Below are positions 7,855 through 15,758 of a DNA stretch of 20,425 nt, piece by piece. The translations under genes and the position numbers were made by a program. The notes below the pieces were generated by a model, which ran no database searches, had not been told where the DNA came from, and saw only the letters and a list, made by a program, of their open reading frames with translations. Every line of letters begins with the position of its first letter. Within the stretch, counting starts at the first letter, position 1. Origin of the DNA: Thermoplasmata archaeon (GTDB lineage: Archaea; Thermoplasmatota; Thermoplasmata; Thermoplasmatales; Thermoplasmataceae); assembly GCA_021797055.1 (NCBI GenBank), contig JAKAAI010000029.1, forward strand, positions 1 to 20,425, written 5' to 3'.

Positions 7855-9007
7855 TAATATTTCTCCTGCACACGAATCCAAGGGCGTTTCTCCTGCTCCT
7901 TATGAGCATCCTTAAGTAATTCTGAAATTCCTCCCTGCTCATCCTCCTCTTTCCATAGAGGGATTTCTCATAGTGCATCAGAACTGATCTGAGGGCCTGC
8001 TTATCTGAGGATCGATCCGATTCAATAACCTTGTTTATAATTTCTGAGGGTGTGAGGCTTGATACTCCCTCAGTTTTGTAGAGGAAATTCAGCCTGAACA
8101 GATCCACAGATTCCTGCTGGTAATCAACCGATCTCACCATTTTGAAATCTTCAAATCCCTCCTTTGACGAGAGGAATCCTGTGCATCTTCCACTCAGCAT
8201 TATATCCATTTTTGATCCTGTAAATAAGCGTGGCTCAGAGTCGGATGAAAAGACTGTGATGGTCGACGGACTCGAAACTGAAAGTACATTTTCAGTGTCC
8301 CATATCAGCGGAAGATCGCCATCTATCCCAAAATTAAGCAGGGTTTTTCCTTCCTTCCATGGTTGCATTATCTCGATATCTTCGGAAAATACAATCTTGC
8401 GTTCAATTCCTTCTTTAGCAGCCGGTACTTTAGCAGGAGGGAATTCAGGAACAGATTCTGCTTCCTTCTTGTCTTCATTATTCTTTTGTTCTTTCTTCTT
8501 GAGGCTTAAAACCTGGGTTATGACAATAACGAAGACAATGACAACAATTCCAATGAACATGAAAAGATAGATGTTAAGGGGAAGAGGTATCCTGTAAGTA
8601 TTACCAGATCCACCTCCGCCTCCGCCGGATTGCGTGGTGGTATTTTTCTGGATAGGATGCGTTATGCTGATACTCGATCCCCCCAAATGATGGGGGAAGT
8701 GCGGAAAATATATCCAGAACGCAAGAAAAGAGAGATTAACATTTAGATGCGGAAGATGAAACGAGAAAAAGTTGCCGATTGTCGGGAACGAAATCCCACT
8801 TGTGGGCAGGCCTATTGAGCCTAATCCCGTGCTGGATCCGGATCCACTTCCAGTTCCGCCTGGGCCGCCTGATCCAAGACCGTTCTGGAGCCCGTGATAT
8901 GGCGAAGAGCCGTAGGTTGGAAGGTCTGTCTGCGCCATGGAGGAATAAAGAATCCATCCCATGAAAAGTACCAGGACAACCAGGAGCACTAAAGTGATCT
9001 TCCTCAT
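7838..9007 (-). CDS. Membrane-anchored Gly/Ser-rich protein with DUF4129-like C-terminal tail
   Basis: 389 residues. An N-terminal hydrophobic segment (about 3-22) ending in SSMAQTD looks like a signal peptide. The outside part (25-140) is low-complexity: Gly/Ser-rich at 38-66, a Phe/His/Pro/Leu stretch at 79-108, and a six-Gly run at 128-133. A second membrane helix at about 144-168 is followed by a Lys/Glu linker and a cytoplasmic domain (about 205-389). The tail around 316-372 (LTPSEII, then HYEKSLYGKRRMSREEF) resembles the end of DUF4129 domains, which occur beside MoxR and DUF58. It is the first gene of the operon. The DUF4129 link is by eye and moderate; I saw no catalytic residues. Confidence 0.78.
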   Translation of the reverse strand: MRKITLVLLVVLVLFMGWILYSSMAQTDLPTYGSSPYHGLQNGLGSGGPGGTGSGSGSSTGLGSIGLPTSGISFPTIGNFFSFHLPHLNVNLSFLAFWIYFPHFPHHLGGSSISITHPIQKNTTTQSGGGGGGSGNTYRIPLPLNIYLFMFIGIVVIVFVIVITQVLSLKKKEQKNNEDKKEAESVPEFPPAKVPAAKEGIERKIVFSEDIEIMQPWKEGKTLLNFGIDGDLPLIWDTENVLSVSSPSTITVFSSDSEPRLFTGSKMDIMLSGRCTGFLSSKEGFEDFKMVRSVDYQQESVDLFRLNFLYKTEGVSSLTPSEIINKVIESDRSSDKQALRSVLMHYEKSLYGKRRMSREEFQNYLRMLIRSRRNALGFVCRRNINEQNP

Positions 9008-9024
9008 CGGTTTCTTATTGACAT

Positions 9025-9044
9025 CATAAAAGAGATTTATTAAT
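9025..9044 (-). promoter_or_regulatory. Probable promoter of the MoxR-DUF58 operon
   Basis: Two A/T-rich stretches lie upstream of the ATG at 9007: ATTAATAAATCT at 9044-9033 and TTTTATGA at 9032-9025 on the minus strand. Either could be the TATA box of a leaderless or short-leader transcript. Its presence in the 100-bp gap after the acyl-CoA synthetase genes argues that the five-gene operon has its own promoter. Confidence 0.35.
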
Positions 9045-9107
9045 GTTGCCTTTCAGCATTTTATCTGTCTCGTCGTGATCTTTCTAGCTAAATAAATGAA
9101 TCCGCCT

Positions 9108-9776
9108 TCATGTTTCCAGCAATTTTGTTTTTATCAGTTTTGCATCAAGAACATATATTTGCTGATAGTTAATCTTGACTGGATTGAGGTCAAGCTGTTC
9201 CAAGAAATCACCAGCTGCGATGCCAAATTCTGATATTTTCAGCAGGAACTCAACAATTGCTTTCCTGTCGGCCTTTACTCCCCTGAATCCGTTTCCTGTA
9301 AATCTGCCTACAGATACCTCGTCGATCATTTCGCTGGCATCTGCTGAATCTATTGGAAGGAGTCGAAAAGTTACGTCTCCAAACAATTCTGTGTAAATTC
9401 CTCCTGTTCCTATCATGATGCTGAGCCCAAAATCTTTATCCCTTATTATGCCGGTGATCATCTCAAGGCCGCCTTCAATCATCTCCTCGACAAGAAATTC
9501 TGATGCAGGAAATTTTGCCTTCATTGAATAAAATGCTGATTTAAGCTCGTCCTTATTCCTGATACCGGTGACAACACCCCCAATCTCTGTCTTGTGCATT
9601 ATCTTTTCATCTGAGACTTTAAGCACTACCGGAAATTCAAGATCCATGATGGGGGGCAGTTCCTTCAAGGTCACCCCTCTGGGAACGAGTATCCCAAGTT
9701 GTCTGAATGTGTCTTTTAGCACGCTTTCTGTCACTTCTTCCTTCCTTATGCTGGCCACCAAATTTCCAAGATTCAT
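9108..9776 (-). CDS. acdB: ADP-forming acetyl/acyl-CoA synthetase, beta subunit (ATP-grasp)
   Basis: 222 residues, near the roughly 230 of archaeal ACD beta subunits. The ATP-grasp fold shows FPVVLKV (48-54), the HKTEIGGV loop (61-68) whose His takes the phosphoryl group from the alpha subunit, EEMIEGGLE (97-105), the IGTGGIYTE glycine loop (122-130), and DLNPV (196-200) plus VLDAK (209-213) near the end. With the alpha subunit it makes ATP and acid from acyl-CoA, ADP and phosphate, the energy-saving last step of peptide and sugar fermentation in many archaea. Its ATG overlaps the alpha stop as ATGA, so translation is coupled. Which acyl groups it prefers is not visible. Confidence 0.92.
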   Translation of the reverse strand: MNLGNLVASIRKEEVTESVLKDTFRQLGILVPRGVTLKELPPIMDLEFPVVLKVSDEKIMHKTEIGGVVTGIRNKDELKSAFYSMKAKFPASEFLVEEMIEGGLEMITGIIRDKDFGLSIMIGTGGIYTELFGDVTFRLLPIDSADASEMIDEVSVGRFTGNGFRGVKADRKAIVEFLLKISEFGIAAGDFLEQLDLNPVKINYQQIYVLDAKLIKTKLLET

Positions 9777-11167
9777 AATAATCCCCTGGACTTTAGATAT
9801 ATTCCGCGTTCGTGCAGAACCTTCAATGACTTTACCACTCTCTCAATGGAAGGGAATGCAGGTATTCTCGCACGTTCGAACTCCACAAGAAGTTCCTTCC
9901 CAAGTTTAGAGCCAATAACCCCGACCAGAATGGGTTTATCTGCTGCCGAAAGCCTGGAAATGACTTCAACTACTTCCATATTCATTTTCGGGGTCTGAGG
10001 AAGGGCGTAAGCTATGATCGCATCGACTCCACGGTCCTTCTGCAGCAGACCCAGCACTTTTTCGTAACTTGGAATATCTCCGTCAGCCGTAAGATCTACT
10101 GGATTCTCGGCAGATCCGAATGATACAATTTGCTTTCTTATTTCAGCCTTGGTATCCTCTGAAAGCGTGGCCATGTGAAGACCGATTCCATGACTTCTGG
10201 AGGATACATAATCAGAAGTGATGACACCGACACCACCTGCAGTCGTTACCACAGCTATCCTTTCACCAGCAAATGGCTTTGAATATGCAAGAACTCTCGA
10301 ATAATCGAGTAATTCAACCTCGTTATAAGCTCTCGCAGCCCCAGCCTGCCTTAACATTCCATCCACGATCCTGTCGTTGGATGCAAGCGCCCCGGTGTGC
10401 AACGAGGCAGCCTTTGCAGATGCTTCCGTTCTCCCTGACTTGAGCACCACTGTTGGTTTCACCCTGTTGATTGCGCGCAGAAGTTCGTAAAATCTGCGGC
10501 CATTGTCCATACTCTCAAGATAGATTGCTATTGCCTTTGTCCTGGCATCCTGGTTGAAGTATTCAAGGAATTCGTTCTCGTCCACATCAATCTTATTACC
10601 AATATTCACGAAGGCTGAGATTCCAATCCCGTATTCAGATATTGAATCCATTGTGAGCAGGCCGAGCGCGCCGCTCTGCGAGATAAATGCAATATCCCCC
10701 GCAACAGGGAATGATACCCTTTCAGGAGGAGTGAGAGCAGTGTTAAGTTTGGTGTGCGGAAAATAAACGCCGACTGTGTTAGGTCCTATCAGCCTCGTAT
10801 GTGAACCTTTTATCAGGTTCTTGATACTTTTCTCCACTTCCCTGCCGGATTCACCTGTTTCAGAAAAACCCCCGGGTATTATTATGACATAGGGAACTTT
10901 TAAACTAACACACTCCTTGACTTCATCAAAAACAGAAGCTGCCGGTACTGTTATCACAGCAAGATCCACGCTCCTATTGATATCAGTAAGTGACTGATAA
11001 GAGTGTATACCAAGTATATCCCCCGGATTCCTGTTGACAGGGTATATCTTTCCTGCGTATCCAGAGCTAATAAGATTCCTCATTATGGCGTATCCAATTT
11101 TTACAGGGTTATTGCTTGCACCAACAACCGCAACGGCTTCTGGATTGAAAAATTTTTCAAACAACAC
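9773..11167 (-). CDS. acdA: ADP-forming acetyl/acyl-CoA synthetase, alpha subunit
   Basis: 464 residues, matching the separate alpha subunits (about 460) of archaeal ACD. The CoA-binding Rossmann domain opens with VAVVGASNNPVKIG (12-25). IGPNTVGV (127-134) and FISQSGALG (161-169) are the succinyl-CoA-synthetase-like motifs. The phosphorylated His is in SLHTGALAS at residue 257, and the Glu in IYLES at 218; both positions equal those described for characterised archaeal enzymes, as I recall them. The start is GTG at 11167; an ATG two bases upstream is out of frame. A TATA-like box about 23 nt upstream suggests a leaderless transcript shared with the beta subunit. Many other organisms carry alpha and beta fused; here they are split. 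Confidence 0.93.
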   Translation of the reverse strand: MLFEKFFNPEAVAVVGASNNPVKIGYAIMRNLISSGYAGKIYPVNRNPGDILGIHSYQSLTDINRSVDLAVITVPAASVFDEVKECVSLKVPYVIIIPGGFSETGESGREVEKSIKNLIKGSHTRLIGPNTVGVYFPHTKLNTALTPPERVSFPVAGDIAFISQSGALGLLTMDSISEYGIGISAFVNIGNKIDVDENEFLEYFNQDARTKAIAIYLESMDNGRRFYELLRAINRVKPTVVLKSGRTEASAKAASLHTGALASNDRIVDGMLRQAGAARAYNEVELLDYSRVLAYSKPFAGERIAVVTTAGGVGVITSDYVSSRSHGIGLHMATLSEDTKAEIRKQIVSFGSAENPVDLTADGDIPSYEKVLGLLQKDRGVDAIIAYALPQTPKMNMEVVEVISRLSAADKPILVGVIGSKLGKELLVEFERARIPAFPSIERVVKSLKVLHERGIYLKSRGLL

Positions 11168-11185
11168 ATACAGATTGACAGGACG

Positions 11186-11195
11186 CTATTAAAAA
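11186..11195 (-). promoter_or_regulatory. TATA-like box of the acd genes
   Basis: The minus strand reads TTTTTAATAG, centred about 23 nt before the GTG at 11167, which fits a leaderless archaeal promoter and supports that GTG as the start. The remaining gap up to 11322 also has to hold the promoter of the divergent MFS gene, for which I see only weak A/T-rich candidates (for example around 11259-11276). Confidence 0.45.
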
Positions 11196-11322
11196 TTTTA
11201 CCTAAATCCAATGGTCGTTCAAGGCTACTGTATAGTTTTGATACATATGTGGATTACAGAAAATATTGCATATCTATCCCCTGCAGGTCAAATAGGAAAT
11301 ATGAGATACGAATTACGAATCG

Positions 11323-12633
11323 ATGGAGACTGTCGCCTTCGATCAGCTGCCGGGAACCAGAAAACTCGATATCATAACCATGCTTTCATCCATGGGGGTC
11401 TTCATGGATGGGTATGCCCTGTCAATTTTTTCCACTGCTTACATATATCTCATGAACAGTTTTCTGGATAAGGCTATATTTGTTTCGTTTGGTGCTGCAG
11501 CAATTTATATTGGAATGTTCTTCGGGAGCATAACATTTGGAAGAATTTCTGATTCACACGGCAGAAGAAAGATATTCGTCTATGACATGGCTCTTTCCTC
11601 AATTTTTCTCTTTCTAACATCATTCTCATCCAATCTGTTAGAATTTTTTATGTTCGAAGCGATTGCCGGTATAGGCATAGGTGCTGACTACCCGATCAGC
11701 TCGTCCATACAGGCGGAGTTTTCTCCCAGGAAAACCCGGGGCAGATATCTCGTGTTCAACATATTTTCCTGGACAATCGGGTCAGTGGTATTTTATGTAA
11801 TTTCCATACCGATTGTTCTCTACTCAGGGAATTTTGCATGGAGGTTGATGTATGCAACTGGTGCGGTTATACCTATCATTGTAATTTTGTCGAGAAGATC
11901 ATTGCCAGAAAGTCCTTACTGGCTATCCGAAAAGGGGAGATACGCGGAGGCTAAAAAGGTGACAAACTGGATGGGCATTGATATCGGGATTAAAGCGCTG
12001 CCTGCTCCATCCGTAGAGAAAGGAAAAACGTCGTTTTCAGAGATTGGAAAATTTTTCCCATTAATTATCTTCACTTCAGTGGCCTGGCTTTCATATGACA
12101 TTGCAAGCTATGGTGTATGGAACTATACTCCGTCGCTTTTCGTTCAGTCTGGAGGAGGGTATGTTTATGCCATAATCGCAACCCTGCTGGAAGAATTACC
12201 TGTGGTAGCGGGAACACTAATCTGCCTGATTTATGTCGACAGAATTGGAAGGAAAAAACTCGAATCCATTGGGTTCGGTTTTGCCGGGATATCACTCGTC
12301 ATTTTTGGCCTCTTCTCTCTCCATGGCAGCTTTCCGTTTCTATATATATTCGCAGCCTTTGCGCTTATGCATTTTTTCCACAACATTGGACCCACCAACA
12401 TAACCTACCTGTACCCAGTCGAAATATTCCCCACAAGGATCAGGGCTACAGCTATGGGCATATCAACTGCTGCATCCAGAGTAGGGGCTATTTTAGGCGT
12501 ATTTGCTTTTCCGCTGCTCATTAATGGTCTCAGCATCTCCTATGGTCTCCTCTTCTTTGCGGTGTTCGAGTTTATTGGCCTTGCTGTGACGGTGATACTG
12601 GCACCTGAAACCAGGAACAAATCTCTTCAATAA
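11323..12633 (+). CDS. MFS transporter, sugar/phosphate/carboxylate symporter type
   Basis: 436 residues with about 12 hydrophobic segments. An Asp-Gly pair in helix 1 (FMDGYALS, 27-34) resembles that of phosphate and metabolite symporters. Loop 2-3 carries GRISDSHGRRK (73-83), helix 6 is followed by PESPYWLSEKGR, the second half has its own DRIGRKK loop, and near the end is PTRIRATAMG, all usual in the sugar-porter/metabolite-symporter branch. It is a likely proton-coupled importer; the substrate is unknown. It is divergent from the acd operon and is followed by a second, unrelated-type MFS gene with its own promoter. No Shine-Dalgarno motif precedes the ATG, and the TATA box is weak, so the start is the least certain part. 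Confidence 0.85.
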   Translation: METVAFDQLPGTRKLDIITMLSSMGVFMDGYALSIFSTAYIYLMNSFLDKAIFVSFGAAAIYIGMFFGSITFGRISDSHGRRKIFVYDMALSSIFLFLTSFSSNLLEFFMFEAIAGIGIGADYPISSSIQAEFSPRKTRGRYLVFNIFSWTIGSVVFYVISIPIVLYSGNFAWRLMYATGAVIPIIVILSRRSLPESPYWLSEKGRYAEAKKVTNWMGIDIGIKALPAPSVEKGKTSFSEIGKFFPLIIFTSVAWLSYDIASYGVWNYTPSLFVQSGGGYVYAIIATLLEELPVVAGTLICLIYVDRIGRKKLESIGFGFAGISLVIFGLFSLHGSFPFLYIFAAFALMHFFHNIGPTNITYLYPVEIFPTRIRATAMGISTAASRVGAILGVFAFPLLINGLSISYGLLFFAVFEFIGLAVTVILAPETRNKSLQ

Positions 12634-12694
12634 CCGTTGCTGATTCCGCAAATAGTTGCCAGCGCCGAGATAATAATTATTTCCATAATCGCCT

Positions 12695-12707
12695 GTTTGA
12701 TTTTTTG
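12695..12707 (+). terminator. Possible T-run terminator after the MFS gene
   Basis: A T-rich stretch with six consecutive T (12701-12706) lies about 65 bp after the stop at 12633 and ahead of the next promoter. Archaeal RNA polymerase often stops at such U-runs without a hairpin. No strong stem precedes it. Confidence 0.3.
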
Positions 12708-12743
12708 AGACCCCATAATGTGAAGTGATGATTTCGGTGAATC

Positions 12744-12754
12744 CTTAACTTATG
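12744..12754 (+). promoter_or_regulatory. TATA-like box of the DHA2-type MFS gene
   Basis: CTTAACTTATG is centred about 25 nt before the ATG at 12774, consistent with a leaderless transcript. This shows that the two consecutive MFS genes are probably separate transcription units. Confidence 0.45.
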
Positions 12755-12773
12755 GTACGAGATACACCGCAAT

Positions 12774-14189
12774 ATGCCTGGATTGCCCCCCAGCAGAAAA
12801 CGCCTTATTCTCCTGACCACCTCACTTGCGGCATTCTCCACGCCATTCCTGTCAAGTGCAGTTGCATTTGCTGTTCCAAGGATAGGCGTCTCGTTTCATC
12901 TGACATTTTTCCAGGCAGCTCTTATTCCCCTCGTACTTCTAATACCGCTTGCATCTTTTATGATATTTTTCGGGAGGATATCCGATGATAGGGGAAGAGT
13001 GTCGGTATTCAGGTATGGTCTTGTCCTGTTTTCACTAGCTGCCATGCTTGTTCCATTTTCAACAAGCTATTACGCACTGGTGGCTCTTCTTTTTATTCTG
13101 GGCATCGGTGCTGCCATTCTCAGTACTAATTCTACCGCAATCGTCAGTTATGTTTACTCTTCCGGTGGAAGGGGACTTGCCCTTGGGATAAATGCCATGT
13201 CTGTATATCTGGGCCTCACTTTTGCCCCGTTCCTTGGAGGTTTCCTGATCGAATTCTTTGGGTGGAGATCAATTTTTTATTTTGCAGCTCCTGTCGGTGC
13301 ACTGGCCTTTTTAATATCTTTGGGAAGTATGAGAAACATTGAGATCAGGAAACATGGATACAGAATGAACCTAAAGGGAACATTAACCTTTGCAGCTTTC
13401 ATATTCTCCCTAACATTATATCTGGCCCTGGGAAACATACTTGGATATCTGAATATTTCATTCCTGATTGTCCTGTCCCTGGTATTTCTCTTCATTTTCA
13501 TGAAAGATGAAAAGAGTTCCGGTGATCCAATCCTTCCACTGAAGTTATTCAGGAAAAACCGCACCTTCATTGCCTCTAATGTTACAGCTTTTCTTAACTA
13601 CGTCAGCACGTTTTCCATAGTATTTGTTTTTTCAATATATTTGCAGGTAATCCTCGGTGTAAGCCCATTTTTATCAGGAATACTCCTTCTTCCAGAACCT
13701 GTAATGATGGTTGCACTTTCTCCAGTGGCAGGAAAGCTTTCCGATCTTGCCGGTTCGCGAATCATTGCTTCCATTGGAATGCTGGTCATCGGCATTTCGT
13801 TCCTGTCACTCTACTATTTTCATCCATCAAACAAGATTGATCTTATGGTGTTGCTTGGCGTCCTTGGCGTTGGCTTCGGTTTGTTTTCTGCCCCAAATAC
13901 CAACTCGGTAATGGGGTCGGTTGACAGGGAGACTTCCGGAATAGCTTCCGGTTTCCTCGGAACAATGAGATTCACGGGGCAGCTGTTAAGCATATTTCTT
14001 GCCACATTTATTCTCTCAATATTCATGCCAAAATCCCTGATAGTTGGGATGTTTTCCGGTATAGTAATTGAGATTACTCCACAGTACTTCAACAGTTTCA
14101 CCTATGGTTTCAGGATTGTAATGCTCCTATCCGGTGTCCTTAGCCTTGCAGGGTCATTGACGTCAGTTCTCAGAAATGCGGGAGATTAA
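12774..14189 (+). CDS. MFS transporter, DHA2/EmrB-like drug antiporter family
   Basis: 471 residues with about 14 hydrophobic segments, the layout of the drug:H+ antiporter-2 group rather than the 12-helix importers nearby. The loop 2-3 signature is FGRISDDRGRVSVFRYG (about 66-82). Helix 5 carries a motif-C-like GLTFAPFLGG (about 146-155), the sign of antiporters. PILPLKLFRKNRTF in the second half is the usual DHA2 segment before helix 9. It likely exports toxic compounds or metabolites by proton exchange. The start ATG lies about 25 nt from a TATA-like box. Substrate cannot be read from sequence; no regulator gene is adjacent. Confidence 0.85.
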   Translation: MPGLPPSRKRLILLTTSLAAFSTPFLSSAVAFAVPRIGVSFHLTFFQAALIPLVLLIPLASFMIFFGRISDDRGRVSVFRYGLVLFSLAAMLVPFSTSYYALVALLFILGIGAAILSTNSTAIVSYVYSSGGRGLALGINAMSVYLGLTFAPFLGGFLIEFFGWRSIFYFAAPVGALAFLISLGSMRNIEIRKHGYRMNLKGTLTFAAFIFSLTLYLALGNILGYLNISFLIVLSLVFLFIFMKDEKSSGDPILPLKLFRKNRTFIASNVTAFLNYVSTFSIVFVFSIYLQVILGVSPFLSGILLLPEPVMMVALSPVAGKLSDLAGSRIIASIGMLVIGISFLSLYYFHPSNKIDLMVLLGVLGVGFGLFSAPNTNSVMGSVDRETSGIASGFLGTMRFTGQLLSIFLATFILSIFMPKSLIVGMFSGIVIEITPQYFNSFTYGFRIVMLLSGVLSLAGSLTSVLRNAGD

Positions 14190-14280
14190 ATAACTAATAG
14201 AAGTCGCCGTGTGTGTGAAACATCGGAACTGCTGATAGTTAAAGTTATAGTGCAAATAGACATGCTCCTGGAAGATTTGA

Positions 14281-14385
14281 ATGAGCAAAAAAACGTCAGC
14301 ACTGTTAAAGTTTTTATCAATTGTAGCTTTTCTTGTTATCTTTTCATTTGCGCTGATTTACCTGAAGGATCCTGGGTTCTTCTGA
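14281..14385 (+). CDS. Possible 34-residue single-helix membrane protein
   Basis: An open frame from ATG to TGA encodes 34 residues. A short basic head (Lys at 3, 4 and 10) is followed by about 20 continuous hydrophobic residues (11-28) and a KDPGFF end, a coherent single-pass design with positive-inside topology. A TTATAG-containing box at about 14244-14252 lies roughly 30 nt upstream, and GGAAG lies 8-12 nt before the ATG, a partial Shine-Dalgarno match. I do not recognise the sequence. It lies between a drug-exporter-type MFS gene and moeA, so it could be a small transporter-associated protein. It may also be a chance frame, as frames of this length occur randomly. Confidence 0.35.
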   Translation: MSKKTSALLKFLSIVAFLVIFSFALIYLKDPGFF

Positions 14386-14490
14386 ATACCTGATCAGGCT
14401 GAATATGATTCCATTAACTCTGGAATGTCGTTATTTCGCCGTATATGAAGACATGACAATTCCTGCGCTTTCATCCCGCAAGCGATAACA

Positions 14491-14498
14491 CTTAATAC
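14491..14498 (+). promoter_or_regulatory. TATA-like box of the moeA pair
   Basis: CTTAATAC is centred 25-26 nt before the ATG at 14520, which supports that ATG as a leaderless start instead of the in-frame ATG seven codons later. Confidence 0.5.
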
Positions 14499-14519
14499 CT
14501 ATCAGAAATATTTGAATCA

Positions 14520-15758
14520 ATGCCTGGTCACCGCAGAAAAATGGAGCGTTTTGAGAAATTAATCACGTTTGAAGATGCCGTTGGAAGGATGCTTTCTGTT
14601 TCATGGAAAAGCACTTCAATAGAGAAGATCCCTGTCACAGTATCCTCAGGGAGGGTTTGTGCTTCCTTGGTCCGATCCACAATTAATGTGCCCTCTTTCA
14701 ACAGAAGTGCAGTGGATGGATATGCGGTGATGAGTGCAGACGTACGGGGATCATCGAAATTCAATCCTGTGATACTGAAGCTCAGGGGAAGTTTGGAAGC
14801 TGGAGCCTTTTCAGAAAAGGCTGTTAGCAGCGGTTCATGTTATGAAATATACACAGGAGGGGAATTGCCAATTGGAGCCGATGCGGTTGTGATGGCAGAG
14901 GACTCCATCAGAAGAGGTGACCGTGTCGAAATTCTCGAAGGTGTGAGAAAGTATGAAAATGTATCGAGGGCCGGAGAGGATATAGAGGTTAACCAGATAA
15001 TACTCAATATGGGGCAGCTGATAAGGGCACAGCATGTTGCGGCAATGATCGCAATCGGGCTAGATGATGTTCCTGTTTACAGCAGGCTTGTTATGGGAAT
15101 AATTTCCACCGGTGATGAACTTCTTGATCCACAGAGCCGTGTGAAGAACACGACTCAGCCTCTTCTTGCAGATTACTTCAAATCCGGTTATATGGAAACA
15201 GTGAACCTGGGGGTAGTTCCAGATGATGTTGATGTTCTCAGGAATAAGTTGATGGAAATTAAAGATCGGTTCAGTTTGCTTGTAATAACGGGCGGAACAA
15301 GTCTGGGAATGAGAGATATTGTCCCTGAAGTCCTTGATGAGATTGCACGCCCGATTTTTGGAGGCGTACGAATCAAACCTGGAAGAACAATCTCGCTTTA
15401 CGATCTTGACGGAATACCTGTATTTTCAGTCTCAGGCCTTCCAGTGGCAGCCCTCATCTCTGTCGAGGCTTTTCTTCCGTATTACTTAGAGCGGATTATT
15501 GGTCTCAAGTATTCCAGGGTTTCCGTTATGGCAAGAATCTCTGAAAGGGTAGCCAACAGGGATTCCATGCGATCCTATCTCAGAGTCAGGCTGCGCAATA
15601 CCGAGTCCGGAATGGTGGCGGAACCGCTTAGAATAACAGGATCAGGCATACTATCATCTCTGCTTAATGCAAATGGGCTCACCATAATACCGGAAAATGT
15701 AGAAGGAATAGAAGAGGGTGAAACAGTGAATGTAACAGTAATCGGAGATGTGTTCTGA
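14520..15758 (+). CDS. moeA: MoeA-family molybdopterin/tungstopterin metal-insertion protein, divergent paralogue
   Basis: 412 residues, the usual MoeA length. MoeA hydrolyses adenylated molybdopterin and inserts molybdate or tungstate. The sequence shows PSFNRSAVDGYAV (58-70, D66), TGGELPIGADAVVMAED (112-128, T112), STGDEL (196-201, E200), and GGTSLGMRD (258-266, D266), which match E. coli D59, T100, E188 and D228. Two active-site segments deviate: KPGKP has become KPGRT (286-290), replacing the second conserved proline, and GLPGNPVSA has become GLPVAALIS (306-314). The gene leads a pair with a second, fused MoeA through a 1-bp stop/start overlap. It may have a changed metal preference or a supporting role. 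MoeA identity is sure; activity is not. Confidence 0.9.
   Translation: MPGHRRKMERFEKLITFEDAVGRMLSVSWKSTSIEKIPVTVSSGRVCASLVRSTINVPSFNRSAVDGYAVMSADVRGSSKFNPVILKLRGSLEAGAFSEKAVSSGSCYEIYTGGELPIGADAVVMAEDSIRRGDRVEILEGVRKYENVSRAGEDIEVNQIILNMGQLIRAQHVAAMIAIGLDDVPVYSRLVMGIISTGDELLDPQSRVKNTTQPLLADYFKSGYMETVNLGVVPDDVDVLRNKLMEIKDRFSLLVITGGTSLGMRDIVPEVLDEIARPIFGGVRIKPGRTISLYDLDGIPVFSVSGLPVAALISVEAFLPYYLERIIGLKYSRVSVMARISERVANRDSMRSYLRVRLRNTESGMVAEPLRITGSGILSSLLNANGLTIIPENVEGIEEGETVNVTVIGDVF

Larger units (their letters stand above)
14190..14519 (+). other. 330-bp intergenic region before moeA
   Basis: This gap between the DHA2-type transporter and moeA holds a candidate 34-residue membrane protein (14281-14385) and, at its end, the moeA promoter. 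I see no tRNA, no repeat array, no strong terminator and no insertion-sequence remnant. Confidence 0.5.

Noticed and set aside
8142..8570. 142-codon open frame opposite the Gly-rich operon protein
   Set aside because: It is antisense to a gene firmly placed in an overlapping operon; its composition (Ser/Thr/Pro rich) is typical of a shadow frame.
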